The position numbers and the translations under genes were made by a program. This document shows, piece by piece, positions 17,307 through 26,789 of a stretch of 64,000 nucleotides of DNA (the first letter of the stretch is position 1; the number at the start of each line of letters is the position of its first letter). The notes beneath the pieces were generated by a model, which saw only the letters and a list, made by a program, of their open reading frames with translations, made no database searches and was not told where the DNA came from. Source of the DNA: Burkholderiales bacterium (GTDB taxonomy: Bacteria; Pseudomonadota; Gammaproteobacteria; Burkholderiales; Burkholderiaceae_C); contig JAGWTU010000010.1 in NCBI GenBank assembly GCA_028868825.1, forward strand, positions 1 through 64,000, read 5' to 3'.

Positions 17307-17825
17307 ATGGCCCTGCCGACCGCGATCACGCATCAGGACAAACTGCTGACCATCAATACGAACCGCGAAACCTGGATCAAGAACGTGCTCGTGCCCGGGG
17401 TCGATGCCTGCCCGGTGTTTCTCGATGCGCAGAACGGCATCTGGGGACTGCGCGTGAAATTCGCGCCCGGTGTCGTGCTGCCGACGCATTTCCACACCGG
17501 GACGGTGCACCTGTACACGCTGTCGGGCTGCTGGTGCTATGTCGAATTCCCCGACCAGCCGCAGACCGCCGGCTGCTATCTCTACGAGCCGGGCGGCTCG
17601 GTGCACCAGTTCATGACGCCGGCGACGAACACCGAACCCACCGACACCTTCATGATCGTCTTCGGCGCCAACATCAATTTCGACCAGGACGGCAATTTCA
17701 TCAACATCATGGACGCCGGCTGGATCGAGCAGATGGTGCATCTGGGCGCCCAGGCCCAGGGCATCACGGTGCCGAACTACATCCGCAACCTGGGCGGCGC
17801 CTACGCCGTGCGTGGGGCCGCCTGA
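17307..17825 (+). CDS. cupin-domain protein, 2,4'-dihydroxyacetophenone dioxygenase-like
   Basis: A 172-residue single-domain cupin. The two metal-binding motifs are visible: PTHFHTGTVHLYTLSG (His-x-His plus later His) and PGGSVHQF. The arrangement and length fit the 2,4'-dihydroxyacetophenone dioxygenase-like cupins, which cleave a C-C bond next to a carbonyl with O2 and Fe(II). AGGAG lies 7 nt before the ATG at 17307. The gene is divergent from the ten-gene operon across a shared promoter region and 61 nt before an esterase gene on the same strand. The dioxygenase activity is a family-level guess; some relatives have only regulatory or isomerase functions. Confidence 0.75.
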   Translation: MALPTAITHQDKLLTINTNRETWIKNVLVPGVDACPVFLDAQNGIWGLRVKFAPGVVLPTHFHTGTVHLYTLSGCWCYVEFPDQPQTAGCYLYEPGGSVHQFMTPATNTEPTDTFMIVFGANINFDQDGNFINIMDAGWIEQMVHLGAQAQGITVPNYIRNLGGAYAVRGAA

Positions 17826-17886
17826 CGGCCGTGGTGACGCGAACCGTCGCCGCGCGGCCCGCGCCATGCCCGGCACGGGGAGCGCC

Positions 17887-18810
17887 ATGAACGGGCTGCA
17901 ACGCCTGCTGAGCCGGCTCGCGCTGAAGCCGTCACTGCGCATCGTGCGCCGCCGGCTCGCGGCGCGGCCCGATGCCGCCGAGCTGCGTCTTTGGAGCGCG
18001 CGCTTCGACCGCGCCGCGCGCGAGCCGGCGCACACGCGCACGACCGCGGTGACGATCGGCGACGTGCCGGCGCTGTGGATCGATGCCGAAGGCGCGCGCG
18101 CCGGCCGCGTCATCCTCTATCTGCACGGCGGCGCCTTCATCGCCGAGACACCCGGCCTGCACAAGGCGCTGGTCGCGCGCATCGGCGCGCAGGCGCGCGC
18201 CCGGGCGCTGATGCCGAGCTATCGACTCGCACCCGAGCATCCATATCCGGCGGCGCTCGACGACTGCCTGCGCTGCTATCGCTTTCTGCTCGAACAGGGC
18301 TGGGCCGCCGGCCGCATCGTGCTCGCCGGCGATTCGGCCGGCGGCAACCTCGTGCTGGCGCTGCTGCTGCGCCTGCGCGACGCGGGGCTGCCGCTGCCGG
18401 CCGGCGCGGTCGCGCTGTCGCCGGTCACCGACGCGACCTTCGGCGGCGATTCGATCCGCCGCAACGAAGGCCACGACGCGATGTTCACGCCGGCCTTGTT
18501 CCGCGCGCTGCTGCCGCTGTACCTGCCCGACGCGTCGCTGTGCACGCATCCGCATGTCTCGCCGCTGTTCGGCGATCTGCACGGCCTGCCGCCGGTCCTG
18601 CTGCTGGTCGGCAGCACCGAATTGCTGCTCGACGATGCCGTGCGCTACGCCATGAAATGCCCGAGCGCGACGCTCGAGGTCTGGCATGGCATGCCGCATG
18701 TGTTCCCGGCCTTCGAATTCCTCGCCGAGGCGATCGACGCGACACAACGCATCGGCCGCCACGCCCGCCACTGCTTCGTGGCGGCGCGCCGCGCCGGCTC
18801 AACGCGTTAG
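17887..18810 (+). CDS. alpha/beta hydrolase fold-3 esterase (HSL family)
   Basis: A 307-residue carboxylesterase of the hormone-sensitive-lipase group. It has the HGGAF oxyanion motif at residues 80-84, the nucleophile motif GDSAGG with S150, and the late LLLVGSTELLLDDA and GMPHVFPAFEF segments that give the acid and His276-region histidine. There is no signal peptide, so it acts in the cytoplasm. GGGGAG lies 5 nt before the ATG at 17887. It follows the cupin gene at 61 nt, probably in the same transcript, and overlaps the convergent aldehyde dehydrogenase by 12 nt. Likely to hydrolyse a short or medium ester or lactone made by neighbouring enzymes. Confidence 0.85.
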   Translation: MNGLQRLLSRLALKPSLRIVRRRLAARPDAAELRLWSARFDRAAREPAHTRTTAVTIGDVPALWIDAEGARAGRVILYLHGGAFIAETPGLHKALVARIGAQARARALMPSYRLAPEHPYPAALDDCLRCYRFLLEQGWAAGRIVLAGDSAGGNLVLALLLRLRDAGLPLPAGAVALSPVTDATFGGDSIRRNEGHDAMFTPALFRALLPLYLPDASLCTHPHVSPLFGDLHGLPPVLLLVGSTELLLDDAVRYAMKCPSATLEVWHGMPHVFPAFEFLAEAIDATQRIGRHARHCFVAARRAGSTR

Positions 18811-20241
18811 GAAAGCCAGCACGCGGTCGGCGAACTTGCCGTAGGGCGGCGCGAGGAATTTCAGGCTCGAGAACGTCGCCTGGTAGAACACCGGGCGCAT
18901 CTTCGAGAACGTCTCGAAGCCCTCGTGGCCGTGATAGTGGCCCATGCCCGATTCGCCGACGCCCCCGAACGGCAGGTCATGCTGGCCAACGTGGAACAAA
19001 GCGTCGTTGACCGAGACGCCGCCCGAGATCACGCGGTCGAGCAGGTCCTGCACGCGGCGCCTGTCGTTGCTGAAGGGATAGATCGCCAGCGGCCTCGGCC
19101 CGGCGTTGATGCGCGCGACCACCGTATCGAGCGAGGTGTAGCCGCGCAACGGCAGGATGGGCCCGAAGATCTCGCGCTGCATCAGCAGGCTGTCGTCGGG
19201 GGCGTCGACGACGATGTGCGGCGCGATCTTGCGCGTGGCGGCGTCGAATGCCGGCCCGTCGACGAGCGGCAGCACGCGGGCGCCGCGTGCGCGCGCATCC
19301 TCGAGTGTCGCGAGCAGGCGCTCGAAAGCGCGCTGGTCGATGATCGAGGTGTAATCCGGTGTATCCAATGCCGGGTAGCGCGCCGGCACGATCTCGCGCG
19401 CAAGGGCGATGAATTCGTCGATCTTCGCCGCCGGCAGCCAGGCATGGTCGACCGTCGTGCAGATCTGGCCGGCATTCAGATACTTGACGAAGAGGATGCG
19501 CTCGGCCGCCTTGCGCAACGGGAAATCGTCGCAGACGATGGCCGGTGCCTTGCCGCCGAGTTCGAGCGTCACCGGGCACAGGTTGCGCGCCGCCGCCGTC
19601 ATCACCGCGCGCCCGGTCTGGCCGGAGCCGGTGAACAGCAGGTGGTTGAACGGCAGCTTCGAGAATTCGATGCCGACGCCGCCGCTCTCGTCGAAGAAGC
19701 GCAGCTTCTCGGCCGGGAAATAGGCCGGCATCTTCTCGATCAGCAGCGCCGCCAGATGGCGCGAGTTCTCGCTCATCTTGACCATCGCACGGTTGCCGGC
19801 GGCGAAGATGTAGGTCAGCGGCACCAGCGTCAGGTTGACCGGGAAGTTCCAAGGCACGATGACGCCGACGACGCCCAGCGGCTGCGGGATGACGCGGTTG
19901 CTGGCGCCGAAGAAATTGCGCCAGTCGACGCCGCGGCGTTGCGGCCGCATCCAGCCGCGCAGGTGCTTGAGCACATGGTCGATGCCGTCGATGACGGGGA
20001 AGATCTCGGCCAGCAGCGTCTCGTGGCGCGAGCGGTGACCGTAGTCGGCGCTGATCGCGTCGCACAGCGCCTGCTTGTGCTCGCGCACGAAGCGCTGCAG
20101 CGTCAACAGGTCGGCGCGGCGCTCGGCATAGCTCGGCACCGGGTGGGCAAAATAGGCGCGCCGCTGCAGATCGAGCGCCGTCGCGAGCGATTCGGACAGC
20201 GCTTCGGCATGCGCGGCATTCGGTGTCGGTTCCGGATTCAT
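18799..20241 (-). CDS. aldehyde dehydrogenase (coniferyl aldehyde dehydrogenase type)
   Basis: A 480-residue NAD(P)-dependent aldehyde dehydrogenase. PWNFPVNLTLVPL, the catalytic glutamate in LELGGKAP and the catalytic cysteine in NAGQICTTVDH are all present; the IC(T)T sequence and length near 480 are typical of the coniferyl/fatty-aldehyde (calB-like, class 3) branch, which often act on hydrophobic aldehydes. There is no membrane tail. It is the last gene of the acyl-CoA operon, 23 nt after the SDR, and would feed the corresponding acid to the CoA ligase at the operon's head. Confidence 0.85.
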   Translation of the reverse strand: MNPEPTPNAAHAEALSESLATALDLQRRAYFAHPVPSYAERRADLLTLQRFVREHKQALCDAISADYGHRSRHETLLAEIFPVIDGIDHVLKHLRGWMRPQRRGVDWRNFFGASNRVIPQPLGVVGVIVPWNFPVNLTLVPLTYIFAAGNRAMVKMSENSRHLAALLIEKMPAYFPAEKLRFFDESGGVGIEFSKLPFNHLLFTGSGQTGRAVMTAAARNLCPVTLELGGKAPAIVCDDFPLRKAAERILFVKYLNAGQICTTVDHAWLPAAKIDEFIALAREIVPARYPALDTPDYTSIIDQRAFERLLATLEDARARGARVLPLVDGPAFDAATRKIAPHIVVDAPDDSLLMQREIFGPILPLRGYTSLDTVVARINAGPRPLAIYPFSNDRRRVQDLLDRVISGGVSVNDALFHVGQHDLPFGGVGESGMGHYHGHEGFETFSKMRPVFYQATFSSLKFLAPPYGKFADRVLAFLTR

Positions 20242-20264
20242 GGTGTCCTCGTTGATCGATGGTT

Positions 20265-21131
20265 TCAGCGCAATGCGGCCGGCGGCTCGTAGATCGCAAA
20301 GCCGTCGAAAGGCGTCGACCGCTCATGCGCCGGCAGCGGCCAGGCCGCCCGCGCATTGGGCGCGCCGCCGTCGACGCGCAGGCAGGATCCGGTGATGAAG
20401 GCCGCCGCGTCGCACAGCAGGAAGACGATGGCCGCCGCGACCTCGGCCTCGTTGCCGAAGCGCTGCAGCGGTATCGTGCCCTTCAAGCGCCTGAAATGCG
20501 CGACGAATTCGGGTGCGTAGCGGTCGATCCCCGAACTGGCGATGAAGCCCGGCGCCACCGCATTGACGCGCACGCCGGCCACCGCCCATTCGCAGGCCGC
20601 CGTCTCGGTGAAATTGAGCATGCCGGCGCGCGCGGCGCCCGAATGGCCCATGCCCGGCATGCCCTGCCACATGTCGGCGATGATGTTGACGATGGCGCCG
20701 CCGCGTTCCCGCATGGTTTGCTTGTAGCACTCCCGCGCCACCAGGAAGCCGCCGGTGAGATTGTTGTCGACGACGGCCTTCCAGCCCTTGGCCGAGATCG
20801 CCTCCAGCGGCATCGGGTACTGGCCGCCGGCGTTGTTGACGAGGCCGTCGATGCGACCATGGGCGGCGACGATGGCGGCCACCGTGGCCTGCACCGCCGG
20901 CTCGTCGCGGATGTCGCAGACATGGGTGGTCGCGGCCTCGGGCCCGAGCTCGGCGCGCACGGCCTCGAGCTTCTCGACCTTGCGGCCGACGAGCGCGACG
21001 CGCGCGCCCAGGGCCACCAGTTCATGCGCCGTGCAGCGCCCGATGCCGCTGCCGCCGCCGGTGACGACGACGCTGCGGCCGGCGAACTGGCCGGCGCGGA
21101 ATGCCGATCGATAGCCCTTCGTGTTCGTCAT
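20265..21131 (-). CDS. SDR of the peroxisomal trans-2-enoyl-CoA reductase-like group
   Basis: A 288-residue SDR with the cofactor motif TGGGSGIG and a VNNAGGQYP motif. The usual YxxxK active site is missing; the corresponding place reads HSGAARAGM, as in the PECR/2,4-dienoyl-CoA reductase-like SDRs. The C-terminus is about 20 residues longer than classical FabG. It lies 4 nt after the acyl-CoA dehydrogenase gene. The expected reaction is NADPH-dependent reduction of an enoyl- or dienoyl-CoA double bond, fitting removal of an unsaturation from the branched chain handled by this operon; a ketoreductase role is less likely given the active-site change. Confidence 0.78.
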   Translation of the reverse strand: MTNTKGYRSAFRAGQFAGRSVVVTGGGSGIGRCTAHELVALGARVALVGRKVEKLEAVRAELGPEAATTHVCDIRDEPAVQATVAAIVAAHGRIDGLVNNAGGQYPMPLEAISAKGWKAVVDNNLTGGFLVARECYKQTMRERGGAIVNIIADMWQGMPGMGHSGAARAGMLNFTETAACEWAVAGVRVNAVAPGFIASSGIDRYAPEFVAHFRRLKGTIPLQRFGNEAEVAAAIVFLLCDAAAFITGSCLRVDGGAPNARAAWPLPAHERSTPFDGFAIYEPPAALR

Positions 21132-21135
21132 CGCT

Positions 21136-22323
21136 TCAGGCTCCTGTCCGGCGCAGCAGTTCCTGCGCGATGATGGTCTTGCGCACCTCGGCGGTGCCGC
21201 CGCCTATCGTCGTCAGCTTGGCATTGCGGTAATGGCGATTGATCTCGCTGTCCCACATGAAGCCGCTGCCGCCGAAGATCTGCACCGCCTTGTCGGCCAC
21301 CATGACGTTGACCTCGCCGACCTTGAACAGCGCCGCCGCCGTCTGCAGGTGGATGTCGCCGCGGCCACCGCCGCCGCGCTCGAGGTCGTTGCAGGCCCAC
21401 AGCACCTTGTAGCAGAGCTGGCGCGCGGACTCGATCTCGGTGTACATCTCGGCCAGGTGCGACTGCACCATCTGGAACTGGCCGATGGCCTGCCCGAATT
21501 GCCGGCGCTGCGCCGCATGGGCCAGCGCCAGATCGAGGCAGCGCTGGCATTCGCCGACCGTGCCCAGCGCGAGAAAGGCGCGCTCGAGGTTCAGCCCGCT
21601 CATCACGATCCCGACGCCGGCATTCTCCTCGCCGAGCCGGTTCGCCGCCGGCACGCGGCAGTCGTCGAAGAACAGCTCGCCGGTGGGCGCGCCGCGCCAG
21701 CCCATCTTGCGGAATTTCGGCCCCACCGAGAAACCCGGCAGGCCCTTCTCGACGATGAAGGCCGAGATGCCCTTGGGCCCGCGTTCGGGCGCCGTCTTCG
21801 CATAGACGAGCAGCACGTCGGCCACCGGACCGTTGGAGATGAAGGTCTTGCCGCCGTTCAGCACGTAATGCCCGCCGTCGCTGCTGCGCACCGCGGTCGT
21901 GCGCATGCCGCCCAGCGCATCCGATCCGGCGCCGGGTTCGGTGAGGCCGAGCGCGCCGACCCACTCGCCGCTGATCATCTTCGGTGCGTAGCGCCGCTTC
22001 TGCGCTTCGCTGCCGTTGCGCAGGATGTTGTTCAGGCACAGGTTCTCGTGCGGACCCCAGATCGCCACCGCATTCGTGTTCCAGTAGCCGAAGGCCTCGC
22101 AGACCATGCCGGCGGTGAACAGATCGGCGCCGGCGCCGCCGTATCCGGGGTCGGCGGTGATGCCGAGATAGCCGTTGGCGCCGAGTTCGCGCATCAGATC
22201 GGGCGGATACCAGTCGTCGTTGTCCATCCGCTCGAGCAGCGGATAGAGGCGTTCCCGGCCGTAGCGGAAGGCCTGGTCGTAGACGGCGCGGTGGGCGCTC
22301 GGCACTTCGAAGGGATTGTCCAT
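21136..22323 (-). CDS. acyl-CoA dehydrogenase (isovaleryl/citronellyl-CoA dehydrogenase-like)
   Basis: A 395-residue FAD-dependent acyl-CoA dehydrogenase. The FAD/substrate segment GLTEPGAGSDALGG and the C-terminal QIFGGSGFM and signature TIGGGTAEV are present. The medium-chain-type glutamate near the C-terminus is absent (GGGTAEV), while GLNLERAF carries a glutamate at the position used as base by isovaleryl-CoA dehydrogenases. That favours a beta-methyl-branched acyl-CoA. ATG at 22323 is 10 nt after the BKACE stop. In the operon it would generate the alpha,beta-unsaturated substrate of the biotin-dependent carboxylase encoded upstream. Confidence 0.88.
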   Translation of the reverse strand: MDNPFEVPSAHRAVYDQAFRYGRERLYPLLERMDNDDWYPPDLMRELGANGYLGITADPGYGGAGADLFTAGMVCEAFGYWNTNAVAIWGPHENLCLNNILRNGSEAQKRRYAPKMISGEWVGALGLTEPGAGSDALGGMRTTAVRSSDGGHYVLNGGKTFISNGPVADVLLVYAKTAPERGPKGISAFIVEKGLPGFSVGPKFRKMGWRGAPTGELFFDDCRVPAANRLGEENAGVGIVMSGLNLERAFLALGTVGECQRCLDLALAHAAQRRQFGQAIGQFQMVQSHLAEMYTEIESARQLCYKVLWACNDLERGGGGRGDIHLQTAAALFKVGEVNVMVADKAVQIFGGSGFMWDSEINRHYRNAKLTTIGGGTAEVRKTIIAQELLRRTGA

Positions 22324-22333
22324 GGCGGGTGAC

Positions 22334-23197
22334 TCAATGCAATTGCAATAGCGCGCGCGCCTCGGCGGCGTCGGCGATCTCGCGGCCGCATTCGCGCGCA
22401 TAGGTCGCGAGCTGGTGGATCAGCGCGCCGTTGGACTCGGCCTTGCGGCCGTCGGGCAGGTAGAAGGTGTCCTCGAGCCCGCTGCGCAGATGGCCGCCGA
22501 GCTCGGCCGCGCGCCGGTGCAGCGGCCAGATCTCCTGGCGGCCGATGGCGGTGACCTGCCAGGCCGAGCCCGGCACGATCAGCCGCAGCAGCACCGGCAG
22601 CAGTTCGGCATCGGCGGGCATGCCCGAGGCCACGCCCATGACGAAGTTGTAGTCGAGCGGGCCGCCGTAGATGCCCACGCGGCGGTACATCTCGACGCAG
22701 CGCACGATGCCGAGATCGAAGCATTCGAATTCGGGCCGGCAATTCACGGCGGCCATCGCATCGACGAAATCCGCCACCTTCTCGGGCGGGTTGTCGAACA
22801 GCATCGGCTTCCAGGCCCAGCGGCCGTCGGCGCGCACCTTGAGGTAGTTCAGCGAGCCGGCATTGCAGGCAGCGATCTCGGGTTTCGTCTGACGCAGGCA
22901 ATCGAGCGCGCCCTGGTAATCGGTGCCGACGACGCCGGTCGTGTGGTTGATGATGACGCCCGGGCAGGCCTCGCGTATCGCCTGCTGGATCTCGGCCGAG
23001 ACCACCGGATCCCAGGAGGGCAGATGGCCCCGGCCGCCGGCCTGATCGCGGATGTGGACGTGCATCACCGTCGCGCCCTCGTCCCAGGCGGCGCGCGCCT
23101 CGCGCGCCATCTGCTCGGGCGTCACCGGCACGGGATGCTGCGCCGGGTCGGTGAGGACGCCGGTGAGGGCGCAGGTGATGACGGCTTTCGAACTCAT
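22334..23197 (-). CDS. BKACE-family beta-keto acid cleavage enzyme
   Basis: A 287-residue TIM-barrel enzyme of the beta-keto acid cleavage enzyme family (formerly DUF849), which condenses a beta-keto acid with acetyl-CoA to give acetoacetyl-CoA and a new acyl-CoA, using Zn(II). The metal ligands HVH are in VMHVHIRD, with VIINHTTG, FECFDLG and the late LEDTFYLPDG segment all in family order. GGAG lies 7 nt before the ATG at 23197, which overlaps the carboxylase alpha stop by 4 nt (ATGA). Its presence in place of an HMG-CoA-lyase-type gene is unusual for a carboxylase-based branched-chain pathway. Confidence 0.85.
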   Translation of the reverse strand: MSSKAVITCALTGVLTDPAQHPVPVTPEQMAREARAAWDEGATVMHVHIRDQAGGRGHLPSWDPVVSAEIQQAIREACPGVIINHTTGVVGTDYQGALDCLRQTKPEIAACNAGSLNYLKVRADGRWAWKPMLFDNPPEKVADFVDAMAAVNCRPEFECFDLGIVRCVEMYRRVGIYGGPLDYNFVMGVASGMPADAELLPVLLRLIVPGSAWQVTAIGRQEIWPLHRRAAELGGHLRSGLEDTFYLPDGRKAESNGALIHQLATYARECGREIADAAEARALLQLH

Positions 23198-25158
23198 ATC
23201 GGCTCCACCTCGACGACGACGCGCTGCGCCGCGACCTGGTCGCCGACGCGCACGTGCAGGGCCTTGACGCGGCCGGCCACTGGCGCGGCATGCACATGTT
23301 CCATCTTCATCGCCTCCAGGGTCAGCAGCGGCTGTCCCCGCTCGACGGCATCGCCGACCGCGACTGCGATGGCGACGACGCGGCCATTCATCGATGCGCG
23401 CAGACGGCCGTCGCCGCCGGCGCTCGCGCTGCGCTGCGGCGCCTGCAGCGTCGCGTCGTCGATGCGCCAGGCGCGGCCCAGCGCGTGCAGATGCAGCTCC
23501 CGGCCCTCGCGGCGGTAGACGGCGCGGCGCCCGATGCCGTCGCAGCGATAGCGCAGGTCCTGCGCGTCGACATCGAGCAATTGCAATTCGAAGGTCCGCT
23601 CGCCGACGAGCACGCCGCAGACGCCCCCCTCGCCGTGCGTCAGGGTCACGGCGCGAACCGTGCCGCCCAGCGCCAGACGCAGCGGCACGGCGTAGGGATG
23701 CGGCAACGCGGTGTCGCCGGCGCGATGCAGCAGCGCGGCGGCCAGCGCCAGCACCGCATCGGCGCGCGCCGGATCGATGGCGACCAGCGCATCGCCATGA
23801 CGTTCGACGAAGGCCGTTGTCGCGGCGCCGGCGGCAAACGTCGGGTGATCGAGGCAGCTGGCGAGATACGCCTGGTTCGTCGCCACGCCCAGCGCCACCG
23901 TCTCGGCCAGGCCCTGCGCGAGCCGGCGCCGCGCCTCGTCGCGATCGCGGCCATGGGCGACGATCTTGGCGATCATCGAGTCGTAATGCGGTGCGATGGT
24001 CGATCGCGCATCCAGCGCATGGTCGACGCGCAGCGCCGGCGGTGCGCGCCACAGCAGCATCTCGCCGCTGCAGGGCAGGAACTGCGCCGCAGGATCCTCG
24101 GCGCAGAGCCGGACCTCGATGGCGTGGCCGCGCAGCGCCACCTCGGCCTGCGTCAGCGGCAGCGCTTCGCCGGCCGCGAGCCGCAATTGCAGCGCCACCA
24201 GATCGAGCACGGTGACGGCTTCGGTCACCGCATGCTCGACCTGCAGCCGGGTATTCATCTCGATGAAATGGAAGTGCCCGGCACCGTCGAGCAGGAATTC
24301 CAGCGTGCCGGCGCCCTCGTAGGCGATCGCCTGCGCCGCCCGCACCGCGACCGCGCCCATGCGCTCGCGCAGCGCGGCGCCGACGGCCGGTGATGGCGAT
24401 TCCTCGATCAGCTTCTGGTGGCGGCGCTGCACCGAGCAGTCGCGCTCGCCGAGGTGGATGACGCCGCCATGGCGGTCGGCGAGGATCTGGATCTCGATGT
24501 GGCGCGCGTCGACGAGTGCACGCTCGAGCAGCATGCGGTCGTCGCCGAAGGCGCCCCGCGCTTCCGAGCGCGCCAGCCGCAATTGGCCGGCGAATGCCTC
24601 GGCGCACTGCACCAGGCGCATGCCGCGGCCGCCGCCGCCGGCGCTGGCCTTGATCATCACCGGCCAGCCGATGCGCTGCGCCTCGGCGGCCATCCGCTCG
24701 TCGCCCTGATCGTCGCCCGCATAACCCGGGACGCAGGGCACGCCGGCGCCCTCCATGATGCGCTTGGCGCTGGCCTTGTCGGCCATCGAGCGCATCGCCC
24801 GCGGCGAAGGGCCGACGAAGACGATGCCAGCGTCGGCGCAGGCCTGGGCGAAATCCGCGCTCTCGGCCAGGAAGCCGTAGCCGGGATGGATGGCATCGGC
24901 GCCGCTGCGCCGCGCCGCTTCGACGATGCGCTCGATGCACAGATACGACTGCGCCGGCAGCGCGCCGCCGATGGCCACCGCCGCGTCGGCCGCGCGCACA
25001 TGCGGCGCGACGGCGTCGACGCTGGAATGCACCGCGACGGTCGCGTAGCCCAGTGCGCGGGCGCTGCGCATCACGCGCAAGGCGACCTCGCCGCGGTTGG
25101 CGACGAGCAGGCGGCTGAAGGGTGTCGCGCGGGGCATCGCGTCCGCCGTCGCGCTCAC
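23194..25158 (-). CDS. acyl-CoA carboxylase alpha subunit (biotin carboxylase + biotin carrier; MCC/geranyl-CoA type)
   Basis: A 654-residue biotin-containing subunit. The N-terminal biotin carboxylase domain begins FSRLLVANRGE, with the ATP-grasp KASAGGGGRGM loop, EFIEMNTRLQVEH-type active site (FIEMNTRLQVEH) and the GHAIEVRLCAEDP segment. A middle linker is followed by the carrier domain with the biotinylation motif EAMKMEH, K618. The length matches methylcrotonyl-CoA and geranyl-CoA carboxylase alpha subunits. GTG at 25158 overlaps the carboxyltransferase stop (GTGA), so translation is coupled; an ATG at 25137 is the alternative. It carboxylates biotin for the beta subunit encoded immediately upstream. 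Confidence 0.88.
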   Translation of the reverse strand: MSATADAMPRATPFSRLLVANRGEVALRVMRSARALGYATVAVHSSVDAVAPHVRAADAAVAIGGALPAQSYLCIERIVEAARRSGADAIHPGYGFLAESADFAQACADAGIVFVGPSPRAMRSMADKASAKRIMEGAGVPCVPGYAGDDQGDERMAAEAQRIGWPVMIKASAGGGGRGMRLVQCAEAFAGQLRLARSEARGAFGDDRMLLERALVDARHIEIQILADRHGGVIHLGERDCSVQRRHQKLIEESPSPAVGAALRERMGAVAVRAAQAIAYEGAGTLEFLLDGAGHFHFIEMNTRLQVEHAVTEAVTVLDLVALQLRLAAGEALPLTQAEVALRGHAIEVRLCAEDPAAQFLPCSGEMLLWRAPPALRVDHALDARSTIAPHYDSMIAKIVAHGRDRDEARRRLAQGLAETVALGVATNQAYLASCLDHPTFAAGAATTAFVERHGDALVAIDPARADAVLALAAALLHRAGDTALPHPYAVPLRLALGGTVRAVTLTHGEGGVCGVLVGERTFELQLLDVDAQDLRYRCDGIGRRAVYRREGRELHLHALGRAWRIDDATLQAPQRSASAGGDGRLRASMNGRVVAIAVAVGDAVERGQPLLTLEAMKMEHVHAAPVAGRVKALHVRVGDQVAAQRVVVEVEPI

Positions 25159-26777
25159 CGTCGCGGCGCCGCGAATGGCGTCGCCTGCGGCCGGCGCCGC
25201 TCGGCGTCGCGGCAGATCGCGAGCACCTCGGCGAGCACGGCGCGCGTGCGGCGCGGGTCGATCACGCCGTCGTCGAGCAGCAGCGCGCTGGTCGCGAAGG
25301 CGTCCGTCTGGCGTTCGAAGTTCGCGACGATGGCCGCCTGCATCGCGGCGATGCGCCCGGGGTCGGCTGGCAGCCCCTTGCGCTCGGCGGTGGCCGCCAT
25401 CACGATCGCCATCGTCCGCGCCGCCTGTTCGCCGCCCATCACCGCGGTCCTGGCGTTCGGCCAGGCGAAACAGAAGCGCGGATTGAATCCACGCCCGCAC
25501 ATGCCGTAATTGCCGGCGCCGTACGAGGCGCCGCAATACAGCGTGATCTGCGGCACCGTGGCGCAGGTCACGGCCCGGATCATGCGGCTGCCGAGCTTGA
25601 TCATTCCGGCCTCCTCGGTCGCACGGCCGACCATGAAGCCGGTCGTGTTGTTGAGATAGAGGATGGGCGTGCGCGACTGGCAGCAGTCCAGGATGAAATG
25701 CGTGGCCTTGTCGGCGCCGGCCGGATCGATCGGCCCGTTGTTCGTGACGATGCCGACCGGATGGCCTTCGAGCTGGGCATGGCCACAGACCATGGCGCTG
25801 CCGTAGCGGGCGCCGAATTCGAGGAATGCGGAGGCGTCGACGAGGCGGGCGATGACCTCGCGCATGTCCACCGGACGCTTCGGGTCCGCAGGCATCAGCC
25901 CCAGCAGCTCCTCGGAGTCGTAGCGCGGCGGCTCGAAGCGCCGCGCCGCAGCGGGCGCATGGCCGCGGTCCCAGTCGATATGCGCGAGCACCTCGCGCGC
26001 GATGCGCAACGCATCGCGATCGTCCTCGGCCAGATAGTCGCCGAGGCCGGAAATGCCGGTGTGCATCTCGGCGCCGCCGAGTTCCTCCTCGGTCGCGATC
26101 TCGCCGGTGGCCGCGGCCAGCAGCGGCGGACCGGCGAGGAAGGCGCGCGAGCGGCCGCGCACCAGGATGACGTAATCCGACAGCCCGGTCTGGTACGCAC
26201 CGCCGGCGGTCGAACTGCCGTGGGTGACGGTGACCACCGGCAGCCCGGCGGCCGACAGCCGCGCGAGGTTGCGGAACAGGCTGCCGCCGCGCACGAAATC
26301 CTCGACGCGGTAATTCATCAGGTTCGCGCCCGCGCTCTCGACCAGCTGCACATAGGGCAGCTTGTTGTCGAGCGCGATTTCCTGCATGCGCAGATGCTTG
26401 TCCAGCCCCATCGGCTGCAGCGCACCGGCGTCGATGCCGGCATCGGAGGCGCAGATCATGCAGCGCAGGCCCGAGACGACGCCGATGCCGGCGATGAGTC
26501 CGCCGCCGGGAATGCTGCGCTCGGCATCGGCGCGGTCCATGCCGTAGCCGGCCAGCGTGGCCAGTTCGAGGAACGGCGTGCCGGGGTCGAGCAGCAGCGC
26601 CACGCGCTCGCGCGGCAGCAGCTGGCCGCGCTTGGCGAAGCGCTCGCGCGAGGCGTTCGAGGCCGCATGCGCCCGGCTCTCGATCTCGCGCAGGCGCGTC
26701 ACGGCCGCGCCCATCGCCTCGCGATTGCGGACGAATTCCTCGCTGCCGGTGGCGAGGGCGGATTCGATGATGGCCAC
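25155..26777 (-). CDS. acyl-CoA carboxylase beta subunit (carboxyltransferase; MCC/geranyl-CoA type)
   Basis: A 540-residue carboxyltransferase that moves CO2 from carboxybiotin to the gamma position of a beta-methyl enoyl-CoA in the MccB/AtuC branch. Two crotonase-like halves are visible, the first with the ESAGANL and THGSSTAGGAYQ oxyanion elements and the second with YLNNTTGFMVG, CGASYGAGNYGMCGR and FAWPNARTAVMGG. The length and GMCGR segment fit the MCC and geranyl-CoA carboxylase groups better than the propionyl type. It begins 12 nt after the ligase gene. Distinguishing methylcrotonyl from geranyl-type specificity needs structural comparison of the acyl pocket. Confidence 0.87.
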   Translation of the reverse strand: MAIIESALATGSEEFVRNREAMGAAVTRLREIESRAHAASNASRERFAKRGQLLPRERVALLLDPGTPFLELATLAGYGMDRADAERSIPGGGLIAGIGVVSGLRCMICASDAGIDAGALQPMGLDKHLRMQEIALDNKLPYVQLVESAGANLMNYRVEDFVRGGSLFRNLARLSAAGLPVVTVTHGSSTAGGAYQTGLSDYVILVRGRSRAFLAGPPLLAAATGEIATEEELGGAEMHTGISGLGDYLAEDDRDALRIAREVLAHIDWDRGHAPAAARRFEPPRYDSEELLGLMPADPKRPVDMREVIARLVDASAFLEFGARYGSAMVCGHAQLEGHPVGIVTNNGPIDPAGADKATHFILDCCQSRTPILYLNNTTGFMVGRATEEAGMIKLGSRMIRAVTCATVPQITLYCGASYGAGNYGMCGRGFNPRFCFAWPNARTAVMGGEQAARTMAIVMAATAERKGLPADPGRIAAMQAAIVANFERQTDAFATSALLLDDGVIDPRRTRAVLAEVLAICRDAERRRPQATPFAAPRR

Positions 26778-26789
26778 GACGAACGGCGT

